Positions 45,901 through 60,600 of a stretch of DNA of 64,000 nt are shown piece after piece. Below the pieces are notes generated by a model. That model searched no databases, had not been told where the DNA came from, and was given only the letters and a program-made list of their open reading frames with translations. How positions within the stretch are numbered: the stretch's first letter is position 1; each line of letters opens with the position of its first letter. This DNA comes from Chaunax sp. Z400 (Eukaryota > Chordata > Actinopteri > Lophiiformes > Chaunacidae), in assembly GCA_037577475.1 (NCBI GenBank), contig CM075203.1, positions 5,349,501 to 5,413,500 of the forward strand, given 5' to 3'. A program made the position numbers and the translations under genes.

Positions 45901-48900
45901 GCTCTGCTCTAGTGTTCCTACCGAGGGTGTGGCCTATCCATGCTTCACACACAGACACACAGAGCGAAGTAGAGGAGACAGGTTGAGCGAGAGTAACCCG
46001 AGTTGAGGAGGAAGTCGGTACTTTACATGCAATACAAACTTTCCAAAAACCAAAGATGGACAAACGTCGACCCCAAAGTGCGTTTTTTTGGCCTGGACCT
46101 CCACCTCATAATATCAGTATGTATTTATATTTCACATGTAGAATATATTCATCATATCAGACGTTTAATTAAAACATAGAATCTGAGCTACAGGTGGCAG
46201 GGCTTGTTCTCTGACCTTGTAGAAGCTGTCCCCCTCCTCGATGAGTTTGCTGAGTAAGATGATCATGATGTCGGGTTTGGAGGTGGCCATGGCCCATGTG
46301 GCTGGACCTGAGTGACACAGGAAGGAGCATATGAAGAAAACAATCAGTGAGAAAGACAGGGAGAAATATGCAGTAGAGGAGGACGGAAGGAGCGACTGGG
46401 AGTCACACTACACACATAAATAATAACAGGGACGAGGACAACAGCCAAAAATGGGGAATGGAGGAGAAAAGACAGGCAATCCACTGCAGAGAAAATGTTA
46501 CAAAAATCTGCCCTGATACCTTGGGGACACTGTGACCTCGCTATGGGACATCAGGCCTGGGTCAAATATTATTTGCCAATAATTATGAATAATTATGATT
46601 TTCTTTCATCCTGATGGGAGTCAAGTGTCCAATGTGAAGTGCAGAACAAGCACATTTTGAATGGTTCTCAAATGGTTGTTAAAAATGAGCTGAAGAGAAT
46701 ATCGGCAAATATGTTTTGGCCCAGGCAAACCCAGAGTAGATGTACAAAAACAAAACAAAACTAAAGTATCACACTTTCATGTCTTCCTATTGAGACACAT
46801 CTTCTGTCTTGTCAAGAAGTGCAGATGATTCTTTGTACTACTGACTGATTCAGGGATGTGATCGAGAACAAAAGAAGAGCAGCGAAAGCTCCCAATACAT
46901 ACAAATATAAAAGAAACCCCTGCAGACTGTCTTATGACTTAAAAAATCAAACGTAATCCCTTGCCTGAAACCAATAGATCTTTTCTGTACCTGCACAACA
47001 GCAATCCTTGACACATGTACACACAGCACAGATATGAAAAGGGGGGTCTTGCACAAGGAGACACAGGGTAGGTACAATAAACAAAACAAAAGGCAAGCAG
47101 GAGGGATATAACGGGGCTCTGCAGGCGTTGGCTGTCCTCTGAGGTGGTGGTAGCGGTGGTGGTGAGGATAGGAATGCTGCTAACTGGCCTTGTTGACACT
47201 GAGGATAGATAAGTCTGGGAGATGAACGATGCACAGGACACTGGTTTTATCACCTTAGTCTGTGGTGGCGGTGGCACAGAGGAATTACAGACACATGCAC
47301 TTTCCTTTAAATGAATACCACGCAAGTGTTACGGAGGGCTTCTGTCATGCATCTGTGGAATGGAGGGTCAACATCTCGATACAACGTCACAGGCTGGAGG
47401 CCGGGCATGCTGTCGTTAACCACTTGGCCGTTAGCATCTACCTCTAGGCAATCCCGAATCCGTCACTGTCAGTGCTAACATCTATGCATGTTATTATTTG
47501 TCAGTTTGAGAAAGTTCTGGTAGCTAAGCTCGCCTGCCGACACTTAGGATGACACAGACAACACAGAAAGAGGAGATAGAGCTGTCAAAATGCCTGGTGG
47601 GGTGAGAAGTCGACAGCCTTGGCTTTACCTCGGGGCCGACTGGGCAGCGTCTGACATCCTGGGGCCGGAGAGAGAGGCGGGGGGATAAGGGTAAGGTGTG
47701 GGGGAATATTGGGTGGTAGGGGGGAAGGAGGTCATGAGCAAGGGATGGAGTGTAAGTGGGAGGGCAGAGCAAGGGGGCAAAGTTGCCAGAGAAAACAGAG
47801 AAACAGCGAGGAGGTGAGAGAGAAAGACAGGTGATGGCAGTGGAGAAGGAGAAGTGAGAAAAAGGAACACAAAAAAGCAGCAGTGAGAAGCGGAGATAAG
47901 TGCCTCGGCAAAACGAAAACAACACAAAAAAAAAGAGAGAGAGAAAACATAGATACCGAAAAAATAACACCGGAAGCGCTTATAACAACCTGTCTCTGAG
48001 CAACCGTAGAGGAACAGAGAGGAGAGTATGTGATAGAGAGAGAAAGACTGGGAGATAGCGTGAGCGATAGAGACAGAGGCGAGAGAGAGAGAGAGAGAGA
48101 GAAAGCAAAACAACACAGCAGCAGCAGTAGAACAATAAAGAGAAACACACATCTAGAGCCATAAATAGCTGAGGAGAAGCAGCACGATGTGGCAGAGGGG
48201 GGGGCGGAAGACATAGAGTAGCAGGAAGGGGTTTAAGCTACATGGAGACAAAAACCTGAATCCATGGCTTATCGCAGTAAAATGCTACACTGCTCTTTAA
48301 TGACCAGAGGGATGTGTGTACGTCTACGGAACTGTGTTTTAATCTTCGGATTCTCCATTCGTAGTCTTTCATGCAGCTCATGCTCGAAGTCCAATGCATG
48401 ACCTTTTTTTAACTAAAATTGCATCTCAAGCAAATAACCTTTGATTTTGGTGCTACAGGACGACGGCGCTACATTTAGAAGAGGTCCTCTGTGAGGTAAA
48501 AGGTAGACTCTCTGGTCTGTCCATATGCTCTTACCTATCTTGGCTCCTTTCTTGAGCAGGGCGACCACCACCGATGTGTTCCTGCAGCCCACCGCCCTGT
48601 CCAGAGGACGCATACCGCTGTAGTCTACGTGTTCTATCAAGGCCCCATGGTCAACCAAGAACTGGACCTGAAGAATGAAGAAATGTGGTGACGGCAGCTC
48701 GGGAACTTTACAGTCAATTGTATGCATGCTATGAAGGTTCAAACATCCAAGTGATGCAAAACAAAGTTATAAGCAGGAAGTTCACTACCAAGCAATTTTC
48801 ATTTATAGATTCTCCCCCCCCATCAGGCACTTACCACCTCAGAGTCGCCGTAGAAGGCGGCGAGGTCGAGGGGCGTGCGTCCGTTCTTGTCGGCGTGGTC

Positions 48901-51900
48901 GGTGGCGGCTCCACTCTCCACCAGGCAGCGGACGACGGGGAAATGCCCTTTCAGACAGGCCCAGCTCAGAGCGGTCAGACCCTCCTTATCCATCAGAGAC
49001 AGAGAGGCTCCTGGGGAAAGGCGTTTTTCACTCTGAATACTTTTACATGGTCTTATCTGGTTCAAACGTTTAGATGGATGCGCCTTCCTCCTGGAATAAT
49101 TTACAGAAGGACCTGAAACTGTTTAAAAGAATCGAGAATGTGATTGCTTTTAAAACTACACTGGAATCATTTTTGAACTTGTTCTTCATTAGTCCTCCAT
49201 TTTATTGTATTGCATTTATTCATTTCTAGTGTATGAAAGTTGTGTGATTGTACTTTCTACTTATTGTTGTAACAATGTCTGTGCTGCTCTCTTGGCCAGG
49301 TCACTCTTGGAAAAGAGATTTTTCATCTCAATGACGATTTCACCTGGTTAAATAAAGGATATATATATTATACCACTAAATATGCTCTATCTCAGTCGGC
49401 CTGGTTTGCTATATTATAGCTGCTTAATTCATTTTGATTGAAGTCTTTTGCTGATTTAATTTGGCTGTAATTATTGTAAACACATTATGAAAAGAGTGAT
49501 TATGCTCATTTGTATTAGTACAGTGGCTGTGTGTTTTGTTTTTATGAATGACTACAGTTTGAGGTTCAGACAAGTATGAGAAATAAGAGATAGGACTGTA
49601 CCCTGGAAGTCCTCTTGTATTCTTAGCTCAGACTTTAGGACTGAAAACAATTAAACGTTATATTTATATCGTACTTTATATTAAGAATTTTCTATAATTC
49701 AGCACATACAATGGGTTCCGACAAGAGATAGAGGTAAGGAAGATCTTTCCTTTGGATAGCTGGACAGATCAAATCTGACTCTATTGTACGTCAGGACTGA
49801 CTGGGTTTGCATCCATCCGAAGTCGGCAAAGACACACAGGAATTGCTGTCAAAAACGCTGTGAGCAGCAGCATAGTGACTGAACTTAAGAAGACATGTTT
49901 GCAATGCAGGAATGCAAAACAGGAATGCAAAAGGATGCCTTGCATAAACCTCAGTCATTTTGATTGATATATTTGCACCTCTTCCATTACCTCCAAGCTC
50001 TGAACAAAGACCAAGACATTTACTTCCATTTGCGAGTGAATCTTTTGAGATATTTTACGTATACAAGGTTCTATTTGTAGATAGATCTGTTTATCGGACA
50101 AATCTTTAAAGATCTAACTAACCCAAATTTTGTTCTGAACATGTGATTCTTTTCTTTCTTTCTTTTCTTTTTTTTTATACCTTGCGCCAGTAGAAACTCG
50201 ACAGTCCCGAGGTGTCCCTCTGAGGCGGCCATCATTAGAGGCGTCCGACCCTGTTTGTCAGCCAGGTTGACATCCGAGCCATGTGTGAGGAGGAGATCCA
50301 CGATCTGAAACACCCAAAACAGAACTCACGTCAGGAGCTCGATGTCTTACTTGCTTTTCGTTTGCGAGATGACAAAAAGATCGATGATCAGTCAGAAGGA
50401 AATAAAACAAAAATTACAGCTTTTCAGAGGATAACTGTCATGTCTAGGAAGCAGAATAGATACAACTCGGTCCACTCGAATTAAAGATAATGCAGTCAAC
50501 TAACCTGCCAGTGTCCCTGTCGGACAGCGCTGAACAGTGGGACGATGCCTCTTCTGTTGGGCTGGGCCACAGCGGCACCCTGCTCCAGTAACAGACGACA
50601 CACCTCCAGCTTCCCCCGACCAGACGCTGCAGTCAGAGCTGGACGCACAATCACACCATGAATCAGGGACGAAGAATACATGAATAGAAATCAGAGGTTT
50701 AGCGCTACTGAATGCTTTCATATATCGGTTTTACATAGACTTAATTTACATTAAAAGAGGTGGGGTGTTTCTTTGGCCACTTGGGGCAGTAGAAGCCAAT
50801 TTATGATCACAACACAGAACATATCACATCCTTTAAAGGTGAAATGGCGAACCTGTCAAACAAACAGTTGCTTATTACACATGAAGCACTTCAACTGTAA
50901 TATATAAGGCGTGTTTGTGTCCACCTGAATCATTACAAGTCAAATAATCACTCTCTCTTGGCTCCGTTTATTGGTCCTGAGGGAAACATCAGACTTTATA
51001 TCTGCTAAATGCTCCACTATGCTCACCAGCTAGTTGCTAACTGTGTTCGGGCAGCTAGTGTGAAGCGGGTTCTAGGAGATTGTTCACTGAAACGGCTGCT
51101 GTCTGTGGCCGAAAAGAACACTATGAGTGTCACTCAGTGAGGAGAGGAGAGGAGAGGAGAGGAGAGGAGAGGAGAGGAGAGGAGAGGAGAGGAGAGGAGA
51201 GGAGAGGAGAGGAGAGGAGAGGAATCCCAGCCCAAGAGGAGCAGAAGCTTGACCCCGATTTCAACCATAACCCAACAGATGCTGGATATCTGAGGCCGAT
51301 TCTGATCTCAATCTTAGAGAATAAAGAAATAACAATAAATCTGATGATGACAATTTCATTGAACATAGACACAAAGACTAGGAAAGCAAGCTTGGTATGG
51401 CTCCATTACATCTTTTAAAGGGCTGTCTGGTGGATAAATATGTGATGACGACACTGTCTCTGAATGACCATCTCTGTGCCGGAAGTTGTTGTTACTATCA
51501 GGCCAACAATTACACTGACACTGATTTCTCTACAATGAGTAATATCATTTGATTCATGTGCCTAGCTTTACTTTCAACCTATTTATTCTTTGCTCAGGGA
51601 ATCTTCACAGTTCAGTAAGTCGATCTGCACATGCAGATATACTGTACATACACTCTGTCTGGATGCTGTAAATACTGTTCAGTTGACCTATCCAGTAACA
51701 CAGTGATTACAAATCATCCTCCAGAACCTCATTCTTATAAATAATGAAACTACGGCTGAGTGAGTACAAGTCCCCTCTTCAGCTGACGGTGAGAAGCAGC
51801 TTTTCCAACACTGCAGCTCAGGGAATAAGGCTTGCAATGAGGTTTAATAGCTCTAGGTTGCAATGATACATTACATTTTCCATCACTGCCATGGGGCAAT

Positions 51901-54612
51901 CAGACTAGTCATTACAAAGCACCCTGGATAACACTCATCCTCCCCTCCTCCCTCCTCCCTCCTCCCTCCTCTGGGTGAGCCCAGCCCTGTCTGCGCTCCA
52001 ATGACACCACTGCACCGCCATCAGCATCTGACGCAGCAGCAGCAGCAGCAGCAGCAGCAGACATCCAGGAACAATCTCTCATGTCCGCACTGCAGCGCTC
52101 TGCCTCACACAGAACTGAACCTGACGTGTATTTCTCAGAACAAACTGCAGTTTACTTTTGCACGTCTCAGGGGTGGGGGGGGGATGACATCTGTCATCTG
52201 CCAATAATGAATGCAGGGTTTTATGGATGTAATGTAATGTCTGGCTCAAGCAGGTATTCCCACCTGTTTCTCCCCACAGCGTGTCAAAGTTATTGATTTG
52301 AGCCCGCTCCACCTCCTCTTCATCTTTCTCTGGCAGGTCCAGCAGGTAGGACACAATCTGATGGGGGACAAGATTCAAGATGACGCCGATTAATGACAGG
52401 ATTTCTGCAGGTTTCAACAAGTCAAATTGAAATATTTTTTAAGACCATTATAAATTAAATTCTAGACCTATTTTGCATCCATACTGACATAAATGAAGGA
52501 TTATGGGAGTCCCATTTACTTTTAAAGTAACCTAATTTAGTCACAGACCTGTGTGTACGCGATAGTGTGTTTGTGTGTACCTGATTGTGATTGTGAAGTC
52601 ATTCTTCAAACTCATTATGAAGCACGATATAAGCATTTAAATGAGAATTGTTGAAGTAGCATTAAATGAACGTTGACATATTTAAGACATCACACTTGAT
52701 AGCTCAACACATGAGACCTTTTAAAGCCTGAAATTCACCTGTTATATGAATCTACTTTGCTTTTCAAAGTAATTTAATTGAGTGTAATCTGATATGTAAA
52801 AAGCTGGGTTTTTACATGACTGACAATAGCATTAGCAACTACATGGACAACCAGAGCTCGACCAATCAGCTGTTGGAACAAAGCTGTCATTCTTTTAGAT
52901 CCTAAGAAGGATTTACCACTGTGGGGTCAATCATATATGGTTCCTCTCTCCTTTCGCTGTCCCATTTGACATTTTTCTACTCAGTCATGCTCTCATTCTT
53001 GTCATCCTCCCCTCGTTCCTTCACTCGTTTCTAAAACACGAGTTTAACGGTCCTCAAAGAGATTCGTTAAATTTCTGTCAAATGAAAGTGCGTGCTCTCT
53101 CAAACCTGTTTGATCAACTGGATCACCATCCATTTCTGTCACTCCTGGCACTCTGAGCTTTTAGTGTATCTCGAAAAACAACTTGCAGTAAAATGCATGA
53201 CAAAATTCAATATGCACACTATAGTTGTCTCATGAAAAGTTAGACCATAATTCCTGATTCTTCTTGGATCTCCAGTTTCCTGCTTTGGCAGCTGTTCCTA
53301 TTATAAGCTATTACTTATTTTCCTGTATCACTGAATATACAGTACCAGTCAAAAGTTTGGACACAGTTTCCCATTCAAGTGGATGGGAAACTGTGTCCAA
53401 ACATTCGACTGGTAGTGTACATCAACCTGGATGTGAATGTGGTGCACCATTTTAATATCTTTTTTTCTCCTGCTGTTTCAAGACCAAGTGAAATTTATCT
53501 GCACAAACGCAGCTCTTTAAAAAGGACAAACTCCTAAAAGTAAAATAATCAACATTAGTGTTGGAGTTATTAGTGGTACAGAAGCAGGAGCTCATTTTAA
53601 GCACTCAATCATTTTTGCTTTTAAAACACTTAACATTCAGAGTGCCTAATCTGTGATGAAGAATTCATTACACCACACACCGGGGGAGCATGATTATCAA
53701 ACTCATTCCAATTGACCTTCTCCATCCCCGCCGTACCTCTGTGTATCCCATACTAGCTGCAGCGATGAGGGCCTGCTGCACTGCTTGGCTCTTGGTGAAA
53801 GCCACCTGTTGTTGGGCTTGCGGTGACTGCTGTTGCCCCATGCTCCAGTCACACTGGATGAGGAACTTCACCACCTCCATGTGGCCCCTCAGGGCTGCGT
53901 GAACCAGGGCGCACTGGCTGTTCTTATCCAGGTGGTCCACCTGTCAACGGGGGACATGGATTTTGTTCAGGGAGACAAACAGCAGGGAAAATACAGCACA
54001 TCTCTCCATGCCTCGCCATTTTGCTTCACGCACCTTCGCTCTCCTGCGACAAAGTGCAATCACAATGGCCATGTGGCCCCCGGCAGCAGCGTAGCCCAGC
54101 GGCGTGAGGCCGCTCTCGGATGGAGCATCGACGGAGGCGCCGAACTCAAGCAGCAGAGCCACCATGTCCATGTAGCCCAAGTGGGCGTGGACACACAGGA
54201 CGGGGGCGTTGTTCAGCACTTCGGTACGGTAGTTGACGTTGGCACCGCCCATCATCAGCAGGCGGCTCACCTGGACACACACACACTCAGAGAGTTAGCA
54301 TAGTAAACAACGGCCTCAAATATTGAAACTATCTCAGTCCAAATAGAGGAAGAATTCCACGCAGCGGATTAGACCTAGAACATGTTGAAATATTCTGTAA
54401 GTAAAACTTCTCCCTGCTGTGCCGGTACCTTGATGTTGGGAGTGTAGAGGTTTCGGAGTGAAGAAAGTGCAGCTGAAAGGCCCTCTGTGCAGTAGGAAAC
54501 CCACAGGCCTTGCAAGATGGATGAGGAAACTCCGACTTTTTTGCTGAGACCCTTTAACAGATAGAGAGTAAATATTCATTACTTTGGAGCCAGGCCACAG
54601 CTGTGTGTGAGC

Positions 54613-54651
<39 letters not shown>

Positions 54652-57600
54652 TGGCTGCATGTGGACAGAAATGATGGGATACCTTGAAGATATGTGCTTT
54701 GAGAATGTGATGGCCCAACTCAATAGTCTGCTGCCTGTTCAGCTTGTTCTCCTGCCGAGAGAACCAGAAGGCCAATAGCGTGTGACCGCTCCTGCAAAGA
54801 GGAGAAGACCGCAATCTGTAGTTGAGACTGACTCATCAAGTCATTACATCATTACATGCACAATTTGTACAAACAGTTTAACTAAAATACAGGTAATAAA
54901 TCATTTCAGTTCAACATTATGTACCTGAGACTAAAAGAGAGCTTTATTATAGTGTAAGTACTTTGTGGGATATTATACACAATATAGCAGTAATGGTTGC
55001 AGGACAGATAATCATTTGTCATTTTCTGGTAAAAACAGTGATAAATAGAAATTTTGAAATGGGGTTAGGTACCCGATAACTATATCTTTTATAGTTTTAC
55101 ATCAATATACTCTACAATAAATGCTAAAAAGATAAAATAGATAATTAGATGATTAGATTTGATGAGAATCCTATTTATTTGATCCTTTGGAAAAGAGCTA
55201 AGATGAATGATTACATTTTTGTCTAGCAGTTGATGAGTCAATGAGTCACTTCTGAACAACCTCTTCCTATGCATCAAGCGATGTTCATTTCACTCTCACG
55301 GAGAAGAGCCTCCCGCCTCACCTCGGATCGCAGAGGAACTTTGTCTTTTCTCCTTCTTCTCTCCAAATCAGCCACTCCCTGAACGAGGGATGAACAAACA
55401 TCCTGGTACCGTCCCTCCGCTTCACCAGGAAGACAGACAGGTTGTCTACACGTTGTTGGAAATCCTCCCAGTCCAGCGTGCCCTGCAGCCGCAAACAGTG
55501 TTTTATTGTTATCTGTTAATGATAACTGATAGTAGCCAGATCTCTTGGCATGAAGCAATTTGATTGCAAATTGCTTTGAAAGTTATTTTTCTACAGAAAT
55601 GGATGAATGATTACATATTTAGGAGTGTAAGAATACAGAAATGTTAACCTTCTCACTGATCACGTGCTCAGTGAACAAAAAAAAGGCTTTGTTTCATCTT
55701 TATAGCATCATTACTGCATGTTTTAGTCTACAAATACATACATTACATATAATATGCATTTATTTTTTCTTGTCATTTTAATTAAAAAAAGCCTCTAAAA
55801 TCTTGTATTTCTCTGCAACATGAAAAATTCATGAACCAACATCAGATTATTATCAGATTATTGCTGATTGGTGCACAGAAATACGTGACGTGACGTTTTT
55901 CCAGCTAAGCTATAAACTCTTCAAGACAAAATATACCAAAAAAAATATGCAAAACAACTAAAACTGGTCTAAACTCAGCATCATCACTTATCATAAGAGG
56001 CTGACTTTTAAAGAAGCATGTTCTCAGGGCCTTTATATATGCTGGAATATGTTAAACAAACATCTGATAACATGCTATGAATTTTGATTGAACCATTTTA
56101 TCTTAAGGATGGAGTAAAAAAAATCACAGATTAGCAAGCAATGATGTCTCAAAACCCATATTTAATCCATATAAAAAGTATCTCTTTAAATGAGCAGTTT
56201 GACTGGATCACAGAGACTTTTACAATGCAGCACTTCAATTGAAGGGCTTGAGCTCTTGTATATTTTAGGATCAGTACCTGCAGTGAACCGGCATTGATGG
56301 CTTGATAAATCTGCTCATCAGTCAGCGGATGAAGGGAGGCCACGGCCACATTGAGCAGAGGAAGCGCCCGCTCGAATGACGACTGTGTCGGGAAGCGCAT
56401 GTTGCACTGCAGCAAGTACACCTCTGCCAGGTTGACTGGAACCACCTGAGGAAGTACAAAGAGAGAGCCTGATTCGTAATGCTGATTTCCTTTGGATCGG
56501 CTCTACAGGATATAAATAATGCATCGTGTTTGTACGGCAGCGTCTTCAACTATTCCGTCTTCCTCGGAGAATAAGAACGGGAATTTATAAGTTGTCATTT
56601 TTTTTTATGGAGTCTGGAAGCACTTCGGAATACATGAAATTAAATGAAGCTGGGGGTGTGAGATAAAATATTTAATTATGAAATGCACACTAAAACTATT
56701 CAACTGCAGTATGCATTGAAAAGGTGTTATAAAGATTTTATAAAACTGCATTTACATAAAGCATATCAGAGTGCAGACAGATAAAAATGTTGCCTTTGTA
56801 AATTATGAACGCTATAGTTTAGATGAGGTGTTTTCAAAGTCTGACACAGTGAGCCCCCCCCCTTAAGCAAAATCAAGACAACTGGGCTCCCCCCAAAATC
56901 CCCTTCATCTATTTCCTGTTGCAGGGGTTGATCTAGATTTTTCTAACTCAGGGGTCAAATACTACACAGAGGGCCCAAGTATGTGTCCAACATCCATGCA
57001 CATTTCCTTATTCAGTAAGATCTATATACATTTCAATCCTTGTTTGCCATTGACTCCATAGCTTTGAGAATAGACACACATAATTAGATAGATAATTCTT
57101 TTTACATCTTTACAGATTATCTCCATTAAAAAGGTACATTTCTGGATGTTCACTGTGACGGACATCAGACATAATGATACGTTCAGAAAGTGTAAGTCAT
57201 GCTTAATATAACAATACGTGTATCATGTCCACGCATTAAGCTTTCTGTGAATTATGACTCAAAAAAGAAGCACAATTTCTGACGTGAATTTCTGCAATTT
57301 AAAGCATGTTAACTTCCAACCATGTCACATGTGTGTGACAGCCACTGTTGCAGCTTTAAATGCTGACACGTTGTAAGCAGGAAAAAGCAGGGGGCCAAAC
57401 TACAAAAACTAACTAATGCATCCGTCCCTTTTGACTCATGCGGTATCTTTGCTACACAACAACCTTTCAACTCTCCAAGGATGAAAACAACAACAAACTA
57501 AGCAATACCTCCGTACCTTATAGCTGGAGCTTTTGAGGACAAGGTAGCCCTTCTCGATGAGGTCAAAGGTGAGCTTGAGGTACAGATAGGAGCCCTGGCT

Positions 57601-60600
57601 TAGGGCCTTGAGGTGGGCGCTGAGTTTGCCGAATGTGGTGTTGTCCATCTTGCCGTTGAGCGAGATGTTGTTCTGGATCTCTGGGCTGCTGTGGATACGG
57701 TGCAGGATGTAGCCCTGTAGGTCCTGGTCTATAGCGTCATTCTCCTCCAGGCCATCCAGAGAGATGTGGTGAAACGGTAGCGCGCTCGTGATCTCCTGAG
57801 AGGTCAGAATCATTTCAGTCATTAGCTCATTTTGGTGCAGAGAGATCTTAATAAATACGTAATTATGATGATTCATATGCAGGTCAAGTGGGATGCTGAG
57901 TGCTGAGTATCTGACCTCTACCTGTAACGTGGTTCTGACTGTGACCACCAGTTTGAGCCAGTGAGGGAACTTGCTGATGGTTTTGGTGAGGAAGGACACA
58001 ATGGTGTCCCCGTAGTCCGGCTTGTGGAACTCCGCCTCATTCAGACCATCAATGAGGATGATGAGGTCCTCCTCAGAGTTGATCTTCCTCTCTGAGAAGA
58101 AATCGGACAACATTTGACAAAATTATATAGAAATAAATAATGGACAGTAATGAAAACCAATTTGCATGTTTAGCTTGAAGGTTCATTCGTGATCTTGGAG
58201 ACAGCAGATTACCAAAATAAAGCCCCCAAAAAAGGTTCCGTTTACTTGTTGTTTCCAGAGCTTTCAACCACATCTCACGGCTCTCCTCAACTGAAGCTCG
58301 GAAACAAGTCAGATAGACCGAATTTCTTTGATAAGATCCGCGTCTTCTCCTCGATAAAAGCTTTAAATATCCGTTTAAGTCATATTTCACTTCATATTAA
58401 ATACTTAATCATTCCAGATTTTATGCAAGTTTGTATTTAAAATGAAAGAATGAACCAATCCAACTATTATCTGAGGCTCCTGGGAGTTTAATTATTCACA
58501 GCTACGTGTGTATCACCTCTGTAAAGTGCATCCAGGGGCTCTAGGACGCCCCTCCTGAAGGAGGCCAAGGGGTCCTGGACGCAGGAGCGCAGACTCAGGA
58601 TGCTCTGTAGGTGTGGCTCCCTCAGCAGCTGCTCTCTGTAGGCAACGAGGTGTGGCGAGCGGCACAGCAGAGCCGCCACGTTGTGCACAAACTCCGGCAC
58701 CAAGCAGGTGTAGGCATTGTCTGCCTGGCAGTAGTGGTACGCCACCACCTGGGGGCGACAGAGAGTCGAGACAAGAGTGCAACCAGGTCACCCAGTGGAA
58801 CAGTGGTGAGTACAGTACTTCCATTCCTATGTAATCCTACCCTTTACCATCCTGTAGGCATTGTAAAACTGATTGACGATCTGTGTCAGGGTGCCAGATG
58901 ACGCACAATCAGAAATAGCACTTTTTTCAGGGCTCTGTCGGTGCAAAGCCCGTTTTCCCAGCGTCTACTCCAGCTACAACTCATTTGGGATTGAGTCGAC
59001 TTCATGGTTGATGATTGCAGTATAATGAAACATAATACTTCTTGTTGCACTGTATGGTTTCAGCCATTAATAATTCATCGCTTCTGGCTGCTAGGAGCGA
59101 GAGAGAGAGTTAGCTCATGCATGCTCATGTGTTACATGATGGTGGTGCGAAGGAGTCAAGAGTTAAACTACCATATTTCTCATCCTTCAGGCATGTTTAA
59201 ATACATGACTGAATGGCTGAATGAATAAGAAGTCTTTGCACAAAAATCTAGGAGATATTCAAGGGCAGGTGAGTTTTTCCTGTGAGGTTATTCAACAAAA
59301 CAACAGCAGCAGGTGTGACCTAGCGCTCCTGGGGACCGAGAGATCACAAAGAGTTTGATTTTTCAGAGGCGTTGGCAGCGACCAAAAGGCAGGGAGGAAA
59401 AGGGGACGGCACAAAAAGACAAATCAAAATGAAATGCTAATTTTTGGTCACAATGGAATAAAGGGCTTAAAAAGAAAAAAAGGGGGTGAAAAAGGGAGTG
59501 AGCTCAATTATTAATGCACAGAGTTAACAAGATCTAATAGCTTGGCTGGGAAATGGCATTCTGCAGGTATAAATATTTCATGAGGCTCCCTGGCAAAGTT
59601 GTTTTTTCTTTTTTAAACACATCTGCATAATGCATCAGGCTGGGACTGGGCATGCAGATGGCTAAGCTGCAGGGGGAGAGGGGGCCTGCAGACAAGAGGA
59701 AGAGCACGGGAGGGATCATCATATAGGTTGACATTGCAGACAACTTAAAACAAGTTAAATGCTCCAGCTCACACAATAGTGTTTTAGAAGTCTTCATTGA
59801 AGTGGAAAAAAAAAACAGCTGCAGAAAACACAAGAGGTAAATGGAAAATACCAGGTTTTTTTGATGATATGAAGTCGACCACCTCAGGAGAAATCCTTGT
59901 GTGGGTCCACGATAAATTGAAAGTGGCATGAGACTTTCTTTCAAAGGCTCCAAACCGTGTTATTTCTCAGAGAAGCGGAGCCGTGTCCGTGCTTGAATTG
60001 TAGGGCATTTTCAAAAGAGCAAATCACTGGCTATCGTACCACCTAAGTCGGCACTAATTGGAAAATTAAGACATAAAAGGAGCCGTTTAAAATTATCTCG
60101 CAGTTTTTCAATTGAAAAATTCACGCTGAACCACAGACACAAAATTTACTGTTAATACTAAAATGTCCATTTTAGTGATAGAGCAATATTTCCTCTAAAT
60201 AATCATGGATGAAAAAAAAATCAAAGAAAGAGCTGATAAGTGTGAAGCAAATGAGATCCCTGGCACATTTAATGTGTATCTGGTACCTGAGACGCCAGCC
60301 TCCTCATGGCTTCTTCCTGACGTCGCCTCATCTCAGGGGTCCCGGGACAGCTGCTTCCTCCCAGGGTGCCATGAGTGGGCTGGGGCTGCGTGAGAGGGAG
60401 CCCATCTCCATCTGGACACAAAAAAGGCACATTGGGACAGCTCCAACACTTAGCACACTGATGCAATCACTGCAGTCACTTCACACTGTTAATAGGGAGA
60501 TTATCCCATATTTCTAGTTTGGAAAAGAGTCATCGTCATTTTCTTTGGTAAAGGAAATCCTACGCAGATATAAGAGGATGCCTACGTTTGGGTGAGGCCT

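Noticed and set aside
47524..48214. Three overlapping minus-strand frames of 148-175 codons rich in Ser, Leu, Phe and Pro
   Set aside because: They are produced by a polypyrimidine intronic tract that is open in several frames at once.
51140..51222. Possible CRISPR-like array
   Set aside because: The repeats are contiguous pentamers without spacers, in a vertebrate intron.
51130..51418. Frames with repeated LLSS or GEERR motifs
   Set aside because: They are direct translations of the (GGAGA)n minisatellite in a TANC2 intron.
54334..54814. Minus-strand frames with HTHTHT runs
   Set aside because: They run through introns and the (GT)n microsatellite. The true TANC2 exons here are 54791-54683 and 54551-54429.
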